59,123 bases of DNA from an uncultured Bacteroidales bacterium (GCA_902800925.1 CADCGD010000037.1:1-59123); one strand, 5' to 3'; numbered from the stretch's first letter, positions 1-8,632 are shown. Made by a program: numbers and translations. Notes: generated by a model not told the origin, from the sequence alone.

Positions 1-627
1 CAGAGCCATAGAGTCAGCACCACCACCAGCAGACAGAGCCTGGAACGATCCGATCATACCGAGCACAGTACCGAACAGAGCGGTCAGGGTACCCAGAGAA
101 ACGATAGTAGCAACCATCGGCATGTTCATCTGCAGGGTAGGCATCTCCAGCTGAGTAGCCTCCTCGTGAGCCTGCTGAATCTTAGCAATCTTAGCAGCCT
201 TCTTCAGGTTGGTCTCGTTCTCTACAGCCTGATACATGTTAATAGAAGCCAAAACAACATTAGCTACAGAACCCTGCATCTTGTCGCAGAGAGCCTTAGC
301 CTCGTCAAACTTCTGAGCCTTAACAGCTGTCTTCACCTGAGCGGTGAACTTAGCGAGGTTCATCTTACCAGATGCAGCCTTAATACCGAAGAAACGCTCG
401 AAACCGAGGCAGATAACGGTGAACAACAGGGTGAGGATCAGACCTACAACGAAACCACCCTTATAAACGGTACCCAGCAGGTTAGCGGGATGGCCAGTGC
501 GGTCGCCACCGATGAAGTTGTCGGGGTTACCCATTACGAAATACCAAACACTGTAACCGGCGATAGCGCAAATAACGAGGATGATCCATGCGTCTTTAAT
601 AGCGATTTTCAATGTACTATTTGCCAA
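1..627 (-). CDS. exbB: ExbB/TolQ/MotA-family proton channel protein, partial
   Basis: The gene runs off the left edge, so its C-terminus is missing. About 208 residues are visible. A hydrophobic N-terminal segment (AWIILVICAIAGYSVWYFV) is followed by a second membrane segment (GGFVVGLILTLLFTVICLGF). A cytoplasmic helical stretch leads to the family's third segment, MPMVATIVSLGTLTALFGTV, with the GMIGSF motif after it. Proteins of this family form the proton-conducting stator that energises TonB- or Tol-dependent outer-membrane transport with ExbD/TolR; the partner genes would lie beyond the window. No ATG is in frame between the stop at 655-657 and the first membrane helix. The best start is TTG at 625-627, giving MANSTLKIAIKDAW; a second TTG lies five codons further in. 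It follows the aminotransferase stop by 32 bases on the same strand and may be cotranscribed with it. Confidence 0.85.
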   Translation of the reverse strand, partial: MANSTLKIAIKDAWIILVICAIAGYSVWYFVMGNPDNFIGGDRTGHPANLLGTVYKGGFVVGLILTLLFTVICLGFERFFGIKAASGKMNLAKFTAQVKTAVKAQKFDEAKALCDKMQGSVANVVLASINMYQAVENETNLKKAAKIAKIQQAHEEATQLEMPTLQMNMPMVATIVSLGTLTALFGTVLGMIGSFQALSAGGGADSMAL

Positions 628-659
628 ATTAAGAACTTTTAACTCAATATTGCCTTAAA

Positions 660-1856
660 TTATTGTAATTTGGCCAGTGTTTCCTTGATACGACGCATAG
701 CTTCGACGATATTTTCGTCACTTGTAGCATAGCTCATGCGGAAACATTGAGGGTCGCCGAAGGCATCGCCGCCTACAGTAGCAACATGTCCTGTCTCCAG
801 CAGATACATGGCCAAGTCGGTAGAGTTCTCGATGGTCTTGCCCTCAGGTGTCTTCTTGCCATAGAACGACGAACACTTGGGGAACAGGTAGAATGCGCCC
901 TCTGGTACGTTGACTTCCAATCCAGGAATGTCCTTTGCCAGTTTGACGATGAGGTCGCGACGGCGCTCAAAGGCCTGACGCATGTCCTCCACGCACTGCT
1001 GACTGCTGATATATGCAAACTCAGCGGCCTTTTGACTGACGGAGCATGGTCCGCTAGTGTACTGTCCCTGCAGTTTGTTGCAGCCCTTGACAATCCATTC
1101 GGGTGCCGCAATGTAACCAATGCGCCAGCCCGTCATAGCGTATGCCTTTGATACACCGTTGACGATGATGGCACGCTCCTTCATGCCCTCAAACTGGGCG
1201 ATGGACTCGTGCTTGCCGATATAGTTGATGTGCTCGTAGATTTCGTCTGCGAGTACAAACAGATCGTCATGTTTCAGAATGACGTCAGCCAGAGCTTTCA
1301 GCTCCTCCTTATTATATACGCTACCCGTAGGATTGCTGGGTGAGCAGAGGATAATCATGCGGGTCTTCGGTGTGATGGCAGCTTCCAGCTGTGCGGCAGT
1401 CATCTTGAAGTTCTGTTCGAAACCAGCCTCTACGAAGACGGGCTTACCGCCTGCCAGCAGTACCATCTGTGGGTAGCTGACCCAGTAAGGGGTGGGGATG
1501 ATAACCTCTTCGCCGTCGTTGACCAGTGCCATCACGGTGTTGCAGACGCTCTGCTTGGCACCGTTCGACACCAGAATCTCTGAGGGCTGGTAGTGCAGGT
1601 GGTTCTCACGCTCCAGTTTGCGGGCGATGGCCTGGCGCAGGTCGGGGTAGCCGGGAACGGGCGAATAGCGAGAGTAGTTCTCGTCGATAGCCATCTTGGC
1701 GGCCTGTTTGATGTGGTCGGGGGTATTGAAGTCGGGCTCGCCCACACTCATGTTAATCACGTCAATGCCCTGGGCTTTCATCTCAGAGCTCTTCTGCGAC
1801 ATGGCCAGCGTTGCTGACGGTGCCAGTCGTTGCAAACGGTCGGATAATTGTGCCAT
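660..1856 (-). CDS. Class I/II PLP-dependent aminotransferase (aspartate aminotransferase type)
   Basis: This 398-residue enzyme transfers amino groups between amino acids and 2-oxo acids with pyridoxal phosphate, and is probably an aspartate aminotransferase of the Bacteroidota type. Visible motifs are SVGEPDF near residue 38, the Asn of SPSNPTG (about 175), the Asp of ADEIYE (about 204) that binds the pyridine nitrogen, and the Schiff-base lysine in GVSKAYAMTGWRIGY (about 237). An upstream in-frame ATG at 1898 would add 14 residues, but it lies upstream of the promoter element at 1885-1893. The ATG at 1856, giving MAQLSDRLQ, is therefore the start. The exact substrate cannot be read from sequence. 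Confidence 0.9.
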   Translation of the reverse strand: MAQLSDRLQRLAPSATLAMSQKSSEMKAQGIDVINMSVGEPDFNTPDHIKQAAKMAIDENYSRYSPVPGYPDLRQAIARKLERENHLHYQPSEILVSNGAKQSVCNTVMALVNDGEEVIIPTPYWVSYPQMVLLAGGKPVFVEAGFEQNFKMTAAQLEAAITPKTRMIILCSPSNPTGSVYNKEELKALADVILKHDDLFVLADEIYEHINYIGKHESIAQFEGMKERAIIVNGVSKAYAMTGWRIGYIAAPEWIVKGCNKLQGQYTSGPCSVSQKAAEFAYISSQQCVEDMRQAFERRRDLIVKLAKDIPGLEVNVPEGAFYLFPKCSSFYGKKTPEGKTIENSTDLAMYLLETGHVATVGGDAFGDPQCFRMSYATSDENIVEAMRRIKETLAKLQ

Positions 1857-1884
1857 ATTGTTACGCTTTGCTTTATTGTAGTGT

Positions 1885-1893
1885 GCAAAGGTA
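1885..1893 (-). promoter_or_regulatory. Bacteroides-type -7 promoter element for the aminotransferase
   Basis: On the minus strand the sequence is TACCTTTGC, an exact TAnnTTTG. Transcription would begin near 1878, about 20 bases before the ATG at 1856. The longer ORF start at 1898 would lie upstream of the promoter, so this site decides the start codon. Confidence 0.75.
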
Positions 1894-1997
1894 ATCATTT
1901 ATTTTTATTTAGCGACATATTTCCACCTTTTTTTATATATATTAATAAGCCAGCAGCAGAAACAACTAAGCCGGCGGTGGGAACAGAGTCACAGAAT

Positions 1998-3209
1998 CTA
2001 TTTCAGGTGCAGCGTATGACCCATGCGCTCCTGCTTGGTCTTCAGGTAGCGGTAGTCGTATTCGTTGGGAGTGACCTCGATGGGCACGTTTTCGACGATT
2101 TCCAGACCGTAGGCCTCCAAGCCGACACGCTTGGTGGGGTTGTTCGTCATCAGACGCATCTTGTGGATGCCGAGGTGGCGCAGCATCTGTGCGCCACAGC
2201 CGTAGTCGCGCTCGTCAGGCTTGAAGCCGAGGTGCACGTTGGCCTCGACCGTATCCATGCCCTGTTCCTGCAGTTTGTAGGCAGCAATCTTGTTCATCAG
2301 ACCGATGCCGCGGCCTTCCTGTGACATGTAGATGATGACGCCCTTGCCCTCCTGTTCAATCATCTCCATGGCTTTGTGCAGCTGTTCGCCGCAGTCGCAA
2401 CGCATGCTGCCGAGGATGTCACCCGTGGCGCAGCTGGAGTGGACGCGTACCAGTACGGGTTCGTCATCGCCCCACTCACCCTTGATGAGCGCCATGTGTT
2501 CCAGGCCGTTTGACTTCTGGCGGAACGGCACCAGACGGAAGTGGCCCCACTTGGTGGGCAGGTCGGCACTGCTGCCAATCTCGATGAGCGATTCCTTCTT
2601 CAGTCGGTAGGCGATGAGGTCCTTGATGGTGATAATCTTCAGGTCGTGCTCCTTGGCAAATACCTGTAGCTCAGGCATGCGGGCCATGGTGCCGTCCTCG
2701 TTCATAATCTCGATGAGAGCACCTGCAGGCTGCATGTCGCAGAGCTTACAGAGATCAATGGCGGCCTCCGTATGGCCCGAACGGCGCAAGACACCATTGT
2801 CCTGGGCGTAAAGCGGGTTTACGTGTCCAGGGCGTCCGAATGTTTCGGCTTTCGATGTGGGGTCGGCCAGTGCACGGATGGTAGCACAGCGGTCATGGGC
2901 AGAGACACCGGTGGTGCAGCCCTCTATCTTATCGACAGTAACGGTGAACGGCGTGCCCAACAGTGACGTGTTGTCCTGCACCTGATGGGGCAGACACAGC
3001 TCTTCGGCACGGCTGATGGTCAGTGGGGCACAGAGCACGCCACGCGCCTTCTTTAGCATGAAGTTAACCATCTCTGGCGTAATCATCTCTGCGGCACAAA
3101 TCAGGTCGCCCTCGTTTTCACGGTCTTCATCATCTACCACGATGACGAACTTGCCTGCCTTGAAGTCGACGAGAGCTTCGTCAATCGTATTAAGTTTCAG
3201 TGGTTCCAT
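1998..3209 (-). CDS. ribBA: Bifunctional 3,4-dihydroxy-2-butanone-4-phosphate synthase / GTP cyclohydrolase II
   Basis: This 403-residue fusion makes both precursors of riboflavin. The N-terminal half (about 1-200) is the DHBP synthase that acts on ribulose 5-phosphate; its acidic loop [11 protein letters not shown] and the TGVSAHDR motif are present. The C-terminal half (about 205-400) is GTP cyclohydrolase II. It carries the zinc site [17 protein letters not shown], with three cysteines, and the GRGIGL and [12 protein letters not shown] motifs. The gene lies 22 bases downstream of lptF with no promoter motif between them, so the two are probably one transcript. No FMN riboswitch was seen in the spacer. 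The gene ends about 100 bases before the aminotransferase promoter. Confidence 0.97.
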   Translation of the reverse strand: MEPLKLNTIDEALVDFKAGKFVIVVDDEDRENEGDLICAAEMITPEMVNFMLKKARGVLCAPLTISRAEELCLPHQVQDNTSLLGTPFTVTVDKIEGCTTGVSAHDRCATIRALADPTSKAETFGRPGHVNPLYAQDNGVLRRSGHTEAAIDLCKLCDMQPAGALIEIMNEDGTMARMPELQVFAKEHDLKIITIKDLIAYRLKKESLIEIGSSADLPTKWGHFRLVPFRQKSNGLEHMALIKGEWGDDEPVLVRVHSSCATGDILGSMRCDCGEQLHKAMEMIEQEGKGVIIYMSQEGRGIGLMNKIAAYKLQEQGMDTVEANVHLGFKPDERDYGCGAQMLRHLGIHKMRLMTNNPTKRVGLEAYGLEIVENVPIEVTPNEYDYRYLKTKQERMGHTLHLK

Positions 3210-3231
3210 ATCTTAGTTGTTTGTTTAATGC

Positions 3232-5136
3232 CTATTTATTTTTTAGCTCGCTGATGCGGGCAATGAGTTTGTCGTTGGTGCGCAGGATGTGCTGCAAGTC
3301 TTTGTACAGACGGAAGCGGAAGCGAATCATGCGAACATAGAAGAAGACACCCGTTGGCAGGAATAATCCTGTGATGATGTTCAGCCACTTGCGATGGAAA
3401 GGCCGTGTGTGCGCATTAGGCGCAATAACCGGATAGCGGTTCAGCAATAAGATGATGCGCTTGTCGCGGGTGTACGACAGGTCCTCAATGGTAGTCTCCA
3501 GTTCGTCGTAGAGTGTGGCTATCTCCTGGTCATTGCCCGGACGGAAGAATACCACTATCGGGTTGGGCCAACGCAACAGGTTGTGAGCTTCCATATAGCG
3601 TTTTGTCTCTTCGCTGATAGTTGCCAGTTTGTTGCTGTCTTCCTGATAGTGTGGATCTTCGATGATGACCTCCTTTTTCATGATGCTACGCTTAGTGCGC
3701 AGGCCCAGCAGGCGCATCATGAGGGTACGATACATATCGACGTTGAAAACCGTAGAGTCCTTGTTGGCCTTGTATGTGAAGAACATGGCGATGGGCGACA
3801 GGACAACCGTGCCCAGCAGTTTGCCGAACCATACCGTCCACTCGTCGATACGCGCCATGCGCATGCCCGTGTTGTCCAGGATGTAGAACACGATGAATAC
3901 AATCACTGAGATGATGACTGGTACGCCAAGGCCTCCCTTGCGGATGATGGCACCTAGTGGAGCCCCGATGAAAAAGAAGATGATGCACGACAGTGACAGT
4001 GTGAACTTGTTGATGGCCTCCATCATGTGCATGCGCTCTTCGCGGTATAGCCAGTGCGACCATTCTGCCTTGTAGTCCAGGTTAGTCAGAGTCATCTGTA
4101 CATCGTTGGCAGCCTGCGTCAGGATGCGCTGCTTCTGTTCGGCACTCTGCTTCTGGTAGAGCGAGTCGTACATTTCGTTGCGTCCTGCTGTTTCTCTAAT
4201 GATCTTTGTGGAATCGTCCTTGGAAAGGACTGAACGTGTGTAGGTAATCTGCTGTGCTTCGCGGTAGTTCTGATGACCCACGGAGTCGTTGTATTCGCGA
4301 ATGGAGTCGAGGTCGTGGACAATGCGGCTGAGGCCTTTGGAACGTGCATCTGCAGAGATACCGCCCATCTCCGTCAGGTTAAAGCCTCCGTCAAAGTCGA
4401 GTAGGATTTTCTTTGTTCCGAAGGTCTCACGGCGATAGGGAACGTTGGCATTTACACCCATGCCCGACTGACGCATGTTCTCAAACCACTCGCCGCTATA
4501 GAGCGTGAGCAGCAGGTGCTTCTTCTCAGCAGTAGCCTGAATGCGGCCGGAGTCGGCCAGAATGACGGCGGCATCTTCGTAGTTGCCGTTCATGCGGTAG
4601 ATCATAATGCCATACAGCACGCCACGCTCCAGGTCTTTCTTCTGGACGTAGAGGTTCGAGCCAGGAATACCGTCGTAGAAGATACCTTCAGGAATCTCCA
4701 CCTCTGGGTTTTTCTGCTGCATGGAGATGAGCAACTGTTGGAATGAGATGAAGGCCTTGGGTCCGATGACTTCTTGGAAGTAGAACGAGATGCAGGCAAT
4801 GGTGATGGTGATGGCAGTGAGCGACCTCATGGCCTGTCTCAGTGAGATACCTGCGGCTTTGATGGCGGTGAGCTCGCTGCTCTCACCTAAGTTACCAAAG
4901 GTGATGAGTGATGACAGCAGGATGGCCAGCGGGAATGCCTGGGGCATGAGCATGATGCCCATGTACCAGAAAAACTGGATCAGGACATCCATTGACAGGC
5001 CCTTGCCAATGAGTTCGTCAACGTAGCGCCATAGGAACTGCATCATCAGCACGAACTGGCAGATGACGAAGGCGGCAAGAAACAGTAATCCGAACTGTTT
5101 GGCAATAAATATGTCTAACTTCTTTATACGAAACAT
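3232..5136 (-). CDS. lptF: LptF/LptG family permease (LPS export)
   Basis: This is a 634-residue inner-membrane protein of the YjgP/YjgQ family. These proteins form the permease of the ABC machine that extracts lipopolysaccharide from the inner membrane and passes it to the periplasmic bridge. The start MFRIKKLDIFIAKQFGLLF is typical. Three N-terminal membrane segments are followed by a large periplasmic region (about 150-370) and three more segments (HMMEAINKFTLSLSCIIFFF onward, to about 460). The tail of roughly 170 residues includes another hydrophobic stretch (WLNIITGLFLPTGVFFYV) and makes the protein much longer than the roughly 360 residues of proteobacterial LptF; long tails are usual in Bacteroidota. 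It is the first gene of the lptF-ribBA unit, behind the promoter at 5147-5155. Confidence 0.9.
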   Translation of the reverse strand: MFRIKKLDIFIAKQFGLLFLAAFVICQFVLMMQFLWRYVDELIGKGLSMDVLIQFFWYMGIMLMPQAFPLAILLSSLITFGNLGESSELTAIKAAGISLRQAMRSLTAITITIACISFYFQEVIGPKAFISFQQLLISMQQKNPEVEIPEGIFYDGIPGSNLYVQKKDLERGVLYGIMIYRMNGNYEDAAVILADSGRIQATAEKKHLLLTLYSGEWFENMRQSGMGVNANVPYRRETFGTKKILLDFDGGFNLTEMGGISADARSKGLSRIVHDLDSIREYNDSVGHQNYREAQQITYTRSVLSKDDSTKIIRETAGRNEMYDSLYQKQSAEQKQRILTQAANDVQMTLTNLDYKAEWSHWLYREERMHMMEAINKFTLSLSCIIFFFIGAPLGAIIRKGGLGVPVIISVIVFIVFYILDNTGMRMARIDEWTVWFGKLLGTVVLSPIAMFFTYKANKDSTVFNVDMYRTLMMRLLGLRTKRSIMKKEVIIEDPHYQEDSNKLATISEETKRYMEAHNLLRWPNPIVVFFRPGNDQEIATLYDELETTIEDLSYTRDKRIILLLNRYPVIAPNAHTRPFHRKWLNIITGLFLPTGVFFYVRMIRFRFRLYKDLQHILRTNDKLIARISELKNK

Positions 5137-5146
5137 GTTTCAGGCT

Positions 5147-5155
5147 GCAAAGGTA
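5147..5155 (-). promoter_or_regulatory. -7 promoter element for lptF-ribBA
   Basis: Minus-strand TACCTTTGC, followed by AG, about 10 bases before the lptF ATG. The untranslated leader would be only a few bases long. A heptad array starts immediately upstream at 5165. Confidence 0.7.
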
Positions 5156-5164
5156 ATCATTTTA

Positions 5165-5275
5165 AGTGAAAAGTGAATAGTGAAAAGTGAAAAATTTGCT
5201 GCCGCCATTCTTTATTGTCTATATTTCTTGCTGTGCGGTAGCCAATTATTCACTTTTCACTATTCACTTTTCACT
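5165..5275. repeat. Inverted pair of four-heptad arrays
   Basis: Four 7-base units (AGTGAAA, AGTGAAT and variants) occupy 5165-5192. Four units of the same family occupy 5248-5275 in inverted orientation. The two 28-base arms match at 27 of 28 positions, with about 55 bases between them. The left arm continues into AATTTGCTGCCGCC, which is also found after the heptads in front of sufB (31875-31917). The element lies between lptF and the START-like gene. Confidence 0.85.
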
Positions 5276-5276
5276 A

Positions 5277-5298
5277 GCTTCAGCGCCAGCGCTGAAGC
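5277..5298. terminator. Strong hairpin after the START-like gene
   Basis: A near-perfect 22-base palindrome (arms GCTTCAGCGC and GCGCTGAAGC) lies three bases past the START-like stop codon. There is no T-run beyond it on the minus strand, so it may stabilise or pause the transcript rather than act as a classical intrinsic terminator. Confidence 0.5.
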
Positions 5299-5301
5299 GC
5301 C

Positions 5302-5703
5302 TTAGAGTCCGCTGACGCGGTGCAGGCGTTCTAGGTTGTCGTCCCAGATGCCACGCAGGTCAGCTGCTTCGTCGTCATCGGCAGCATAGTCGGTAATCAG
5401 CAGGCTCAGATGGCCCGTCTCTTTGCTCTGGGCTATGCGCAACTCCCAATAAGCCTCTGGGGTGTCCTCGTGGTAGTCCCACATCAGACGGATATGGTCG
5501 AACTTCTCCTTGTTTAGTATGCGTGACTGTTTGGTGTCGCGTTCAGTCCAGGGCTGACCCCATGTGAAGGTCATGACCTCATCGTTCTCTTCTACCACTT
5601 TGTCTGCCAGCCACATCTGCATGCCAGCAGCATTGCTAATCATATCCCATACTATCTTGATGGAGTTTGTTGCCAGGGGGTATTCAATCGTCAGTTTTTG
5701 CAT
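5302..5703 (-). CDS. START-like domain protein
   Basis: A soluble 133-residue protein with no signal peptide or membrane segment. The opening (MQKLTIEYPLATNSIKIVWDMISNAAGMQMWLADKV), the FTWGQPW segment, the DHIRLMWDY strand and the closing helix with GIWDDNLERLH match the START-like/SRPBCC fold proteins of Bacteroidota. The ligand is unknown. It stands alone, with its own promoter at 5746-5754, and ends at a hairpin and the inverted heptad element. Confidence 0.75.
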   Translation of the reverse strand: MQKLTIEYPLATNSIKIVWDMISNAAGMQMWLADKVVEENDEVMTFTWGQPWTERDTKQSRILNKEKFDHIRLMWDYHEDTPEAYWELRIAQSKETGHLSLLITDYAADDDEAADLRGIWDDNLERLHRVSGL

Positions 5704-5745
5704 GTTTTCATCTGTTTTAGGTCAATAATCCTACAGTATGACACT

Positions 5746-5754
5746 GCAAAAGTA
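5746..5754 (-). promoter_or_regulatory. -7 promoter element for the START-like gene
   Basis: Minus-strand TACTTTTGC (TAnnTTTG) followed by AG, about 45 bases upstream of the ATG at 5703. Confidence 0.7.
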
Positions 5755-5794
5755 CAAAAAAAAATAGAATTACGAAGATTTTTTCAGAAAAATT

Positions 5795-5824
5795 TTGGTA
5801 ATTCGAAATAAATGTCTACCTTTG
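5795..5824 (+). promoter_or_regulatory. -33/-7 promoter in front of the truncated tRNA gene
   Basis: TTTG at 5795-5798 and TACCTTTG at 5817-5824, separated by 18 bases, form a complete Bacteroides-type promoter. Transcription would start near 5829, about 17 bases before the tRNA-like sequence. No other TAnnTTTG lies between here and the DUF4421 start at 5950, so the same promoter may serve that gene. Confidence 0.75.
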
Positions 5825-5845
5825 CAGCCGCTTAACAGCAATGAT

Positions 5846-5870
5846 GGCGGGATAGCTCAGCTGGTTAGAG
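5846..5870 (+). pseudogene. Truncated tRNA gene (5' acceptor strand and D-arm only)
   Basis: The 25 bases read as the 5' end of a tRNA: a 7-base acceptor strand GGCGGGA, T8, A9, D-stem GCTC, D-loop AGCTGGTTA and the start of the second D-stem strand, GAG. The match stops there. No anticodon arm, T-arm or complementary TCCCGCC acceptor strand follows in the next 80 bases. A normal promoter precedes it and a terminator hairpin follows three bases later, so it looks like a tRNA gene with an internal deletion. The missing anticodon means its identity cannot be named. It could still yield a short RNA or act as a 5' leader of the DUF4421 gene. Confidence 0.7.
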
Positions 5871-5872
5871 TC

Positions 5873-5902
5873 AACGAGTTACAGAGATGTAGCTCGTTTT
5901 TG
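5873..5902 (+). terminator. Intrinsic terminator after the tRNA fragment
   Basis: The arms AACGAGTTAC and GTAGCTCGTT form a 10-bp stem (one G-T pair) with loop AGAGAT and a run of five T at 5897-5901. It is placed as expected for the end of a tRNA transcript. Confidence 0.7.
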
Positions 5903-5949
5903 CTTTTGGCTCGGTAAAAATCAAGTGAAGAGATGAAGTAATAATCATA

Positions 5950-7167
5950 ATGATAGGAAAAATAATCACCTGCTGCCTGCTATTCTCCTTGAATGCAGCA
6001 GCACAGGAACAAGAAACTATAGACAGCGTAAGTACGTCGGATGGTAAGTCGAACCTGATGGTATGGCTTCATCGGGTACAGCAATACTTAGACGCCAAAG
6101 CCAAGAAGAAGGTAGATCTCCACTACATTGAGGTACCCGACAAACCCTGGAGGGTGGTGCTGCGCTATAAGGAAAGCGTGTTCGATGTGGACTACAGCAA
6201 CACTGTAGGCAACCCGTCGGCAGGTGATGGTATGGACTGGCAAATGTGCTTTGAGCCACCAATGTCGCCTTCTATTGGCGTTTGGGCTGGCTATCGTGGT
6301 ACGGGAATAGCTGTAGCCAAGAGTCTTGGTAAAAAGAAGGAAACAATGTTCGCCTTCAGCACCACTGGTGCTAAGTACGGAGCTAACCTCCGCCTGCATA
6401 GTTTTGATGTTACCGAAGGTACTTTCGCCTCAACCGTCTACGAAAACGGCAAGGTTATTCCTCTAAATGGTGATGCTCGACTACTGGCTCCCGTAAGCAT
6501 TGCCTCTCTCTATCTGAATGGCTATTACGTGTTCAACGGCCGACGATACTCACAGGCTGCAGCCTACAATCAGTCTGTCATCCAGCGTTGCTCAGCAGGC
6601 TCCTTGCTTTTAGGAGCCACCTTGTATATGGCGGGTATAGATTTGTCAGACGACAAAAACTCATCGTTGATACTCCTTAGTAGTAACGTTGGCCGAATCA
6701 AAATGCACCAAGGCAACATCGGTATTGGCTACGGCTACAACTGGGTACCGTTCCGTGGCTTTGTTGTCAACGCGATGGCCATGCCAACCATCTGTTTCTA
6801 TAACCGCGTGAAGGTTTACAAGTACGACTGCAACTATGAACTGGTAGAGGCTAAAGGGTCGACTGCCGACTACGGGCAATGGAACCCAGAAACGCACACC
6901 TGGGCTAATGGAAAGACGCATAGGCCCATTCCCAGTGGCAATGACACTTCGTGGTATGACGAAGTTGACAGCTGGGAAGTGGGTTCTGAGACCGACTATA
7001 GCTTGCTCAGGTTCAACGTTGACCTGCGTCTTGGCATAGCCTACAACTGGAGCAATTACTTCATCGGTGCTCAGGCGCAGTTCAACAATTTCTCCTTTAA
7101 GAAAGACCAATGTAAGGTCAATCTCTTCGATGCATACGCCCGTATGTCATTTGGCGTGAGACTATAG
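5950..7167 (+). CDS. DUF4421 family outer-membrane protein
   Basis: This 405-residue protein has an N-terminal signal peptide (MIGKIITCCLLFSLNAAAQ). The rest alternates aromatic and polar residues in the manner of an outer-membrane beta-barrel and ends in an aromatic/hydrophobic residue pattern (ARMSFGVRL). The block VDLHYIEVPDKPWRVVLRYK, the SIGVWAGYRGTGIAVAKSLG strand pair, the Y-Y-FNGRRYSQAAAYNQS motif and the GIGYGYNWVPFRGFVVNAMA strands are shared with the protein at 8683-9849. Function is unknown. The gene is convergent with the FadL-type gene, with only 20 bases between stops. It has no clear promoter of its own; the nearest is the one before the tRNA fragment, with a terminator between them. 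Confidence 0.8.
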   Translation: MIGKIITCCLLFSLNAAAQEQETIDSVSTSDGKSNLMVWLHRVQQYLDAKAKKKVDLHYIEVPDKPWRVVLRYKESVFDVDYSNTVGNPSAGDGMDWQMCFEPPMSPSIGVWAGYRGTGIAVAKSLGKKKETMFAFSTTGAKYGANLRLHSFDVTEGTFASTVYENGKVIPLNGDARLLAPVSIASLYLNGYYVFNGRRYSQAAAYNQSVIQRCSAGSLLLGATLYMAGIDLSDDKNSSLILLSSNVGRIKMHQGNIGIGYGYNWVPFRGFVVNAMAMPTICFYNRVKVYKYDCNYELVEAKGSTADYGQWNPETHTWANGKTHRPIPSGNDTSWYDEVDSWEVGSETDYSLLRFNVDLRLGIAYNWSNYFIGAQAQFNNFSFKKDQCKVNLFDAYARMSFGVRL

Positions 7168-7187
7168 AGGAGTATATTTGGCAAATC

Positions 7188-8603
7188 TTAGAACTTATAG
7201 TCTACGCCGACACCTATTACGTGATTCGTGCGTGAGTAGGTCTCCTTACCGTAAGAGACTACCTTCTCGTAGTCGCTGTAGAGGCTGCAGAAATAGCTGG
7301 CGTTCAGGCGTATCTTTTCATTGATATTCCAGGCACCACCCAGACCTATTGACCAGCTGTCGCAGGCAAACGACGTGTTTTGTTGGTAACCATCGGATAG
7401 ACCGTAGTCGGTACGCTGACCACCACAACTGACTGTGAACTTCTTGTTGATGTCCCATTCCACACCGGCCAGGAATTCGTGGGTGCCATGGGTCAACTCC
7501 TCCTGGCGGTCGTTGGCCATCTTTGCATTCTTGTCGTCGAAGAAGTGGTACTCAACAGTGGCGCGTAGTGCGGGTGTAAACTCATAGCCTGCAGCCACGG
7601 TGAGCAATGCTGGCATGTCGTAGCGGGTGCGGGCACCATCCTCATAGGGAGCAGTATAGTCACTGAAGCCACCACCCAGTTGCTGTTGGATGCCTTGTCC
7701 GATGGCTTGTGCTTGAGCAGGAGTGATAGCGCCAGCCACCACTAATTGTGTTAACGGCTCTGTTACCATCTTTGTGGTGTTGAGGTCTGCGTCCAAAACG
7801 TTGGTGTCATTCTTGGTACTAATCTTCGTACGGAACTCATAGCGGGCAGTCAGCGTGAGTGGCCCCTGATGGTAGGCCAGACTGATGATAGGTGTAAAGC
7901 CCCATCCTTTCTGGTCTACATCAAGCAGCAGACTAGCCAACTTTCCTTTTGTGGCATGATTGTCTGCAATGACGTGTCCGCGATAGTAGCCGTCATAGTA
8001 GTTGGCACGAAAACCTACTGCTGCAGCCAGATAGTCCGTAATCTTATAGCTGAAGTTCAACTGTCCACCATAGATATATTGTTTGCCCTTCATCTCCGAG
8101 TCTAGCGTATATTGGTCGGGGGTAATGGGTGGAATGGCTCCTTGGGTTGCATCAGAGAGACCTTTGGTCAGTTTGGTGATAGTGCTGTTTAGCAACACGT
8201 TGAACATGGGTACACCGTCGTCATATTGAACGAAACCACCACTACCCACGATACCAATCATACCGCTGACAGCCCAGCGGTCCTTCTTGTACGAAGCAAA
8301 CAATGCTGGTACGATGGGTGCCGAAGCCTTGCCCTCATACTTGGTTTTTGCGTCGTTTGCTGCCGTCAACTCTATGTCGCGGTTCTGCCAGGGCTTCTGG
8401 AAGTTCAGTGAAAACTGCCAACCTTCGTGTCCCCATGCCAATCCGGCAGGGTTCGAGAACGTTGCGTCAATCTCGGTGCTGGCACCGCGGGCGAACATAC
8501 GGTCAAAAGCAATGTGGTAATTTGTGTTAGTCATCAATCCACCGGCCCATGTGGCGGTGGCGAGCATGGCTGTCGCAGCCATCATAACAATCTTTTTTCT
8601 CAT
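7188..8603 (-). CDS. OmpP1/FadL-type outer-membrane transporter
   Basis: This 471-residue beta-barrel protein has a signal peptide (MRKKIVMMAATAMLATATWAGG). It shows the FadL-family N-terminal plug signature, with NTNYHIAFDRMFARGASTEIDATFSNPAGLAW containing the conserved NPAG. It ends in a barrel strand closing in KF (VIGVGVDYKF). Members of the family let hydrophobic compounds such as long-chain fatty acids or aromatics cross the outer membrane; the substrate here is not known. The gene has its own promoter at 8633-8641 and is bracketed by two DUF4421 proteins, which suggests, but does not prove, a shared envelope role. Confidence 0.85.
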   Translation of the reverse strand: MRKKIVMMAATAMLATATWAGGLMTNTNYHIAFDRMFARGASTEIDATFSNPAGLAWGHEGWQFSLNFQKPWQNRDIELTAANDAKTKYEGKASAPIVPALFASYKKDRWAVSGMIGIVGSGGFVQYDDGVPMFNVLLNSTITKLTKGLSDATQGAIPPITPDQYTLDSEMKGKQYIYGGQLNFSYKITDYLAAAVGFRANYYDGYYRGHVIADNHATKGKLASLLLDVDQKGWGFTPIISLAYHQGPLTLTARYEFRTKISTKNDTNVLDADLNTTKMVTEPLTQLVVAGAITPAQAQAIGQGIQQQLGGGFSDYTAPYEDGARTRYDMPALLTVAAGYEFTPALRATVEYHFFDDKNAKMANDRQEELTHGTHEFLAGVEWDINKKFTVSCGGQRTDYGLSDGYQQNTSFACDSWSIGLGGAWNINEKIRLNASYFCSLYSDYEKVVSYGKETYSRTNHVIGVGVDYKF

Positions 8604-8632
8604 TTGGAATTAATTTGGTCAAATTTGCGGCT

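Noticed and set aside
166-642. Plus-strand ORF opposite exbB
   Set aside because: The minus strand encodes a clear ExbB-type protein here; the plus translation matches nothing.
3210-3231. FMN riboswitch for ribBA
   Set aside because: The gap to lptF is only 22 bases, far too short, and no riboswitch-like sequence is upstream of lptF either.
5846-5902. Intact tRNA gene
   Set aside because: Only the 5' acceptor strand and D-arm are present; no anticodon arm, T-arm or 3' acceptor strand follows.
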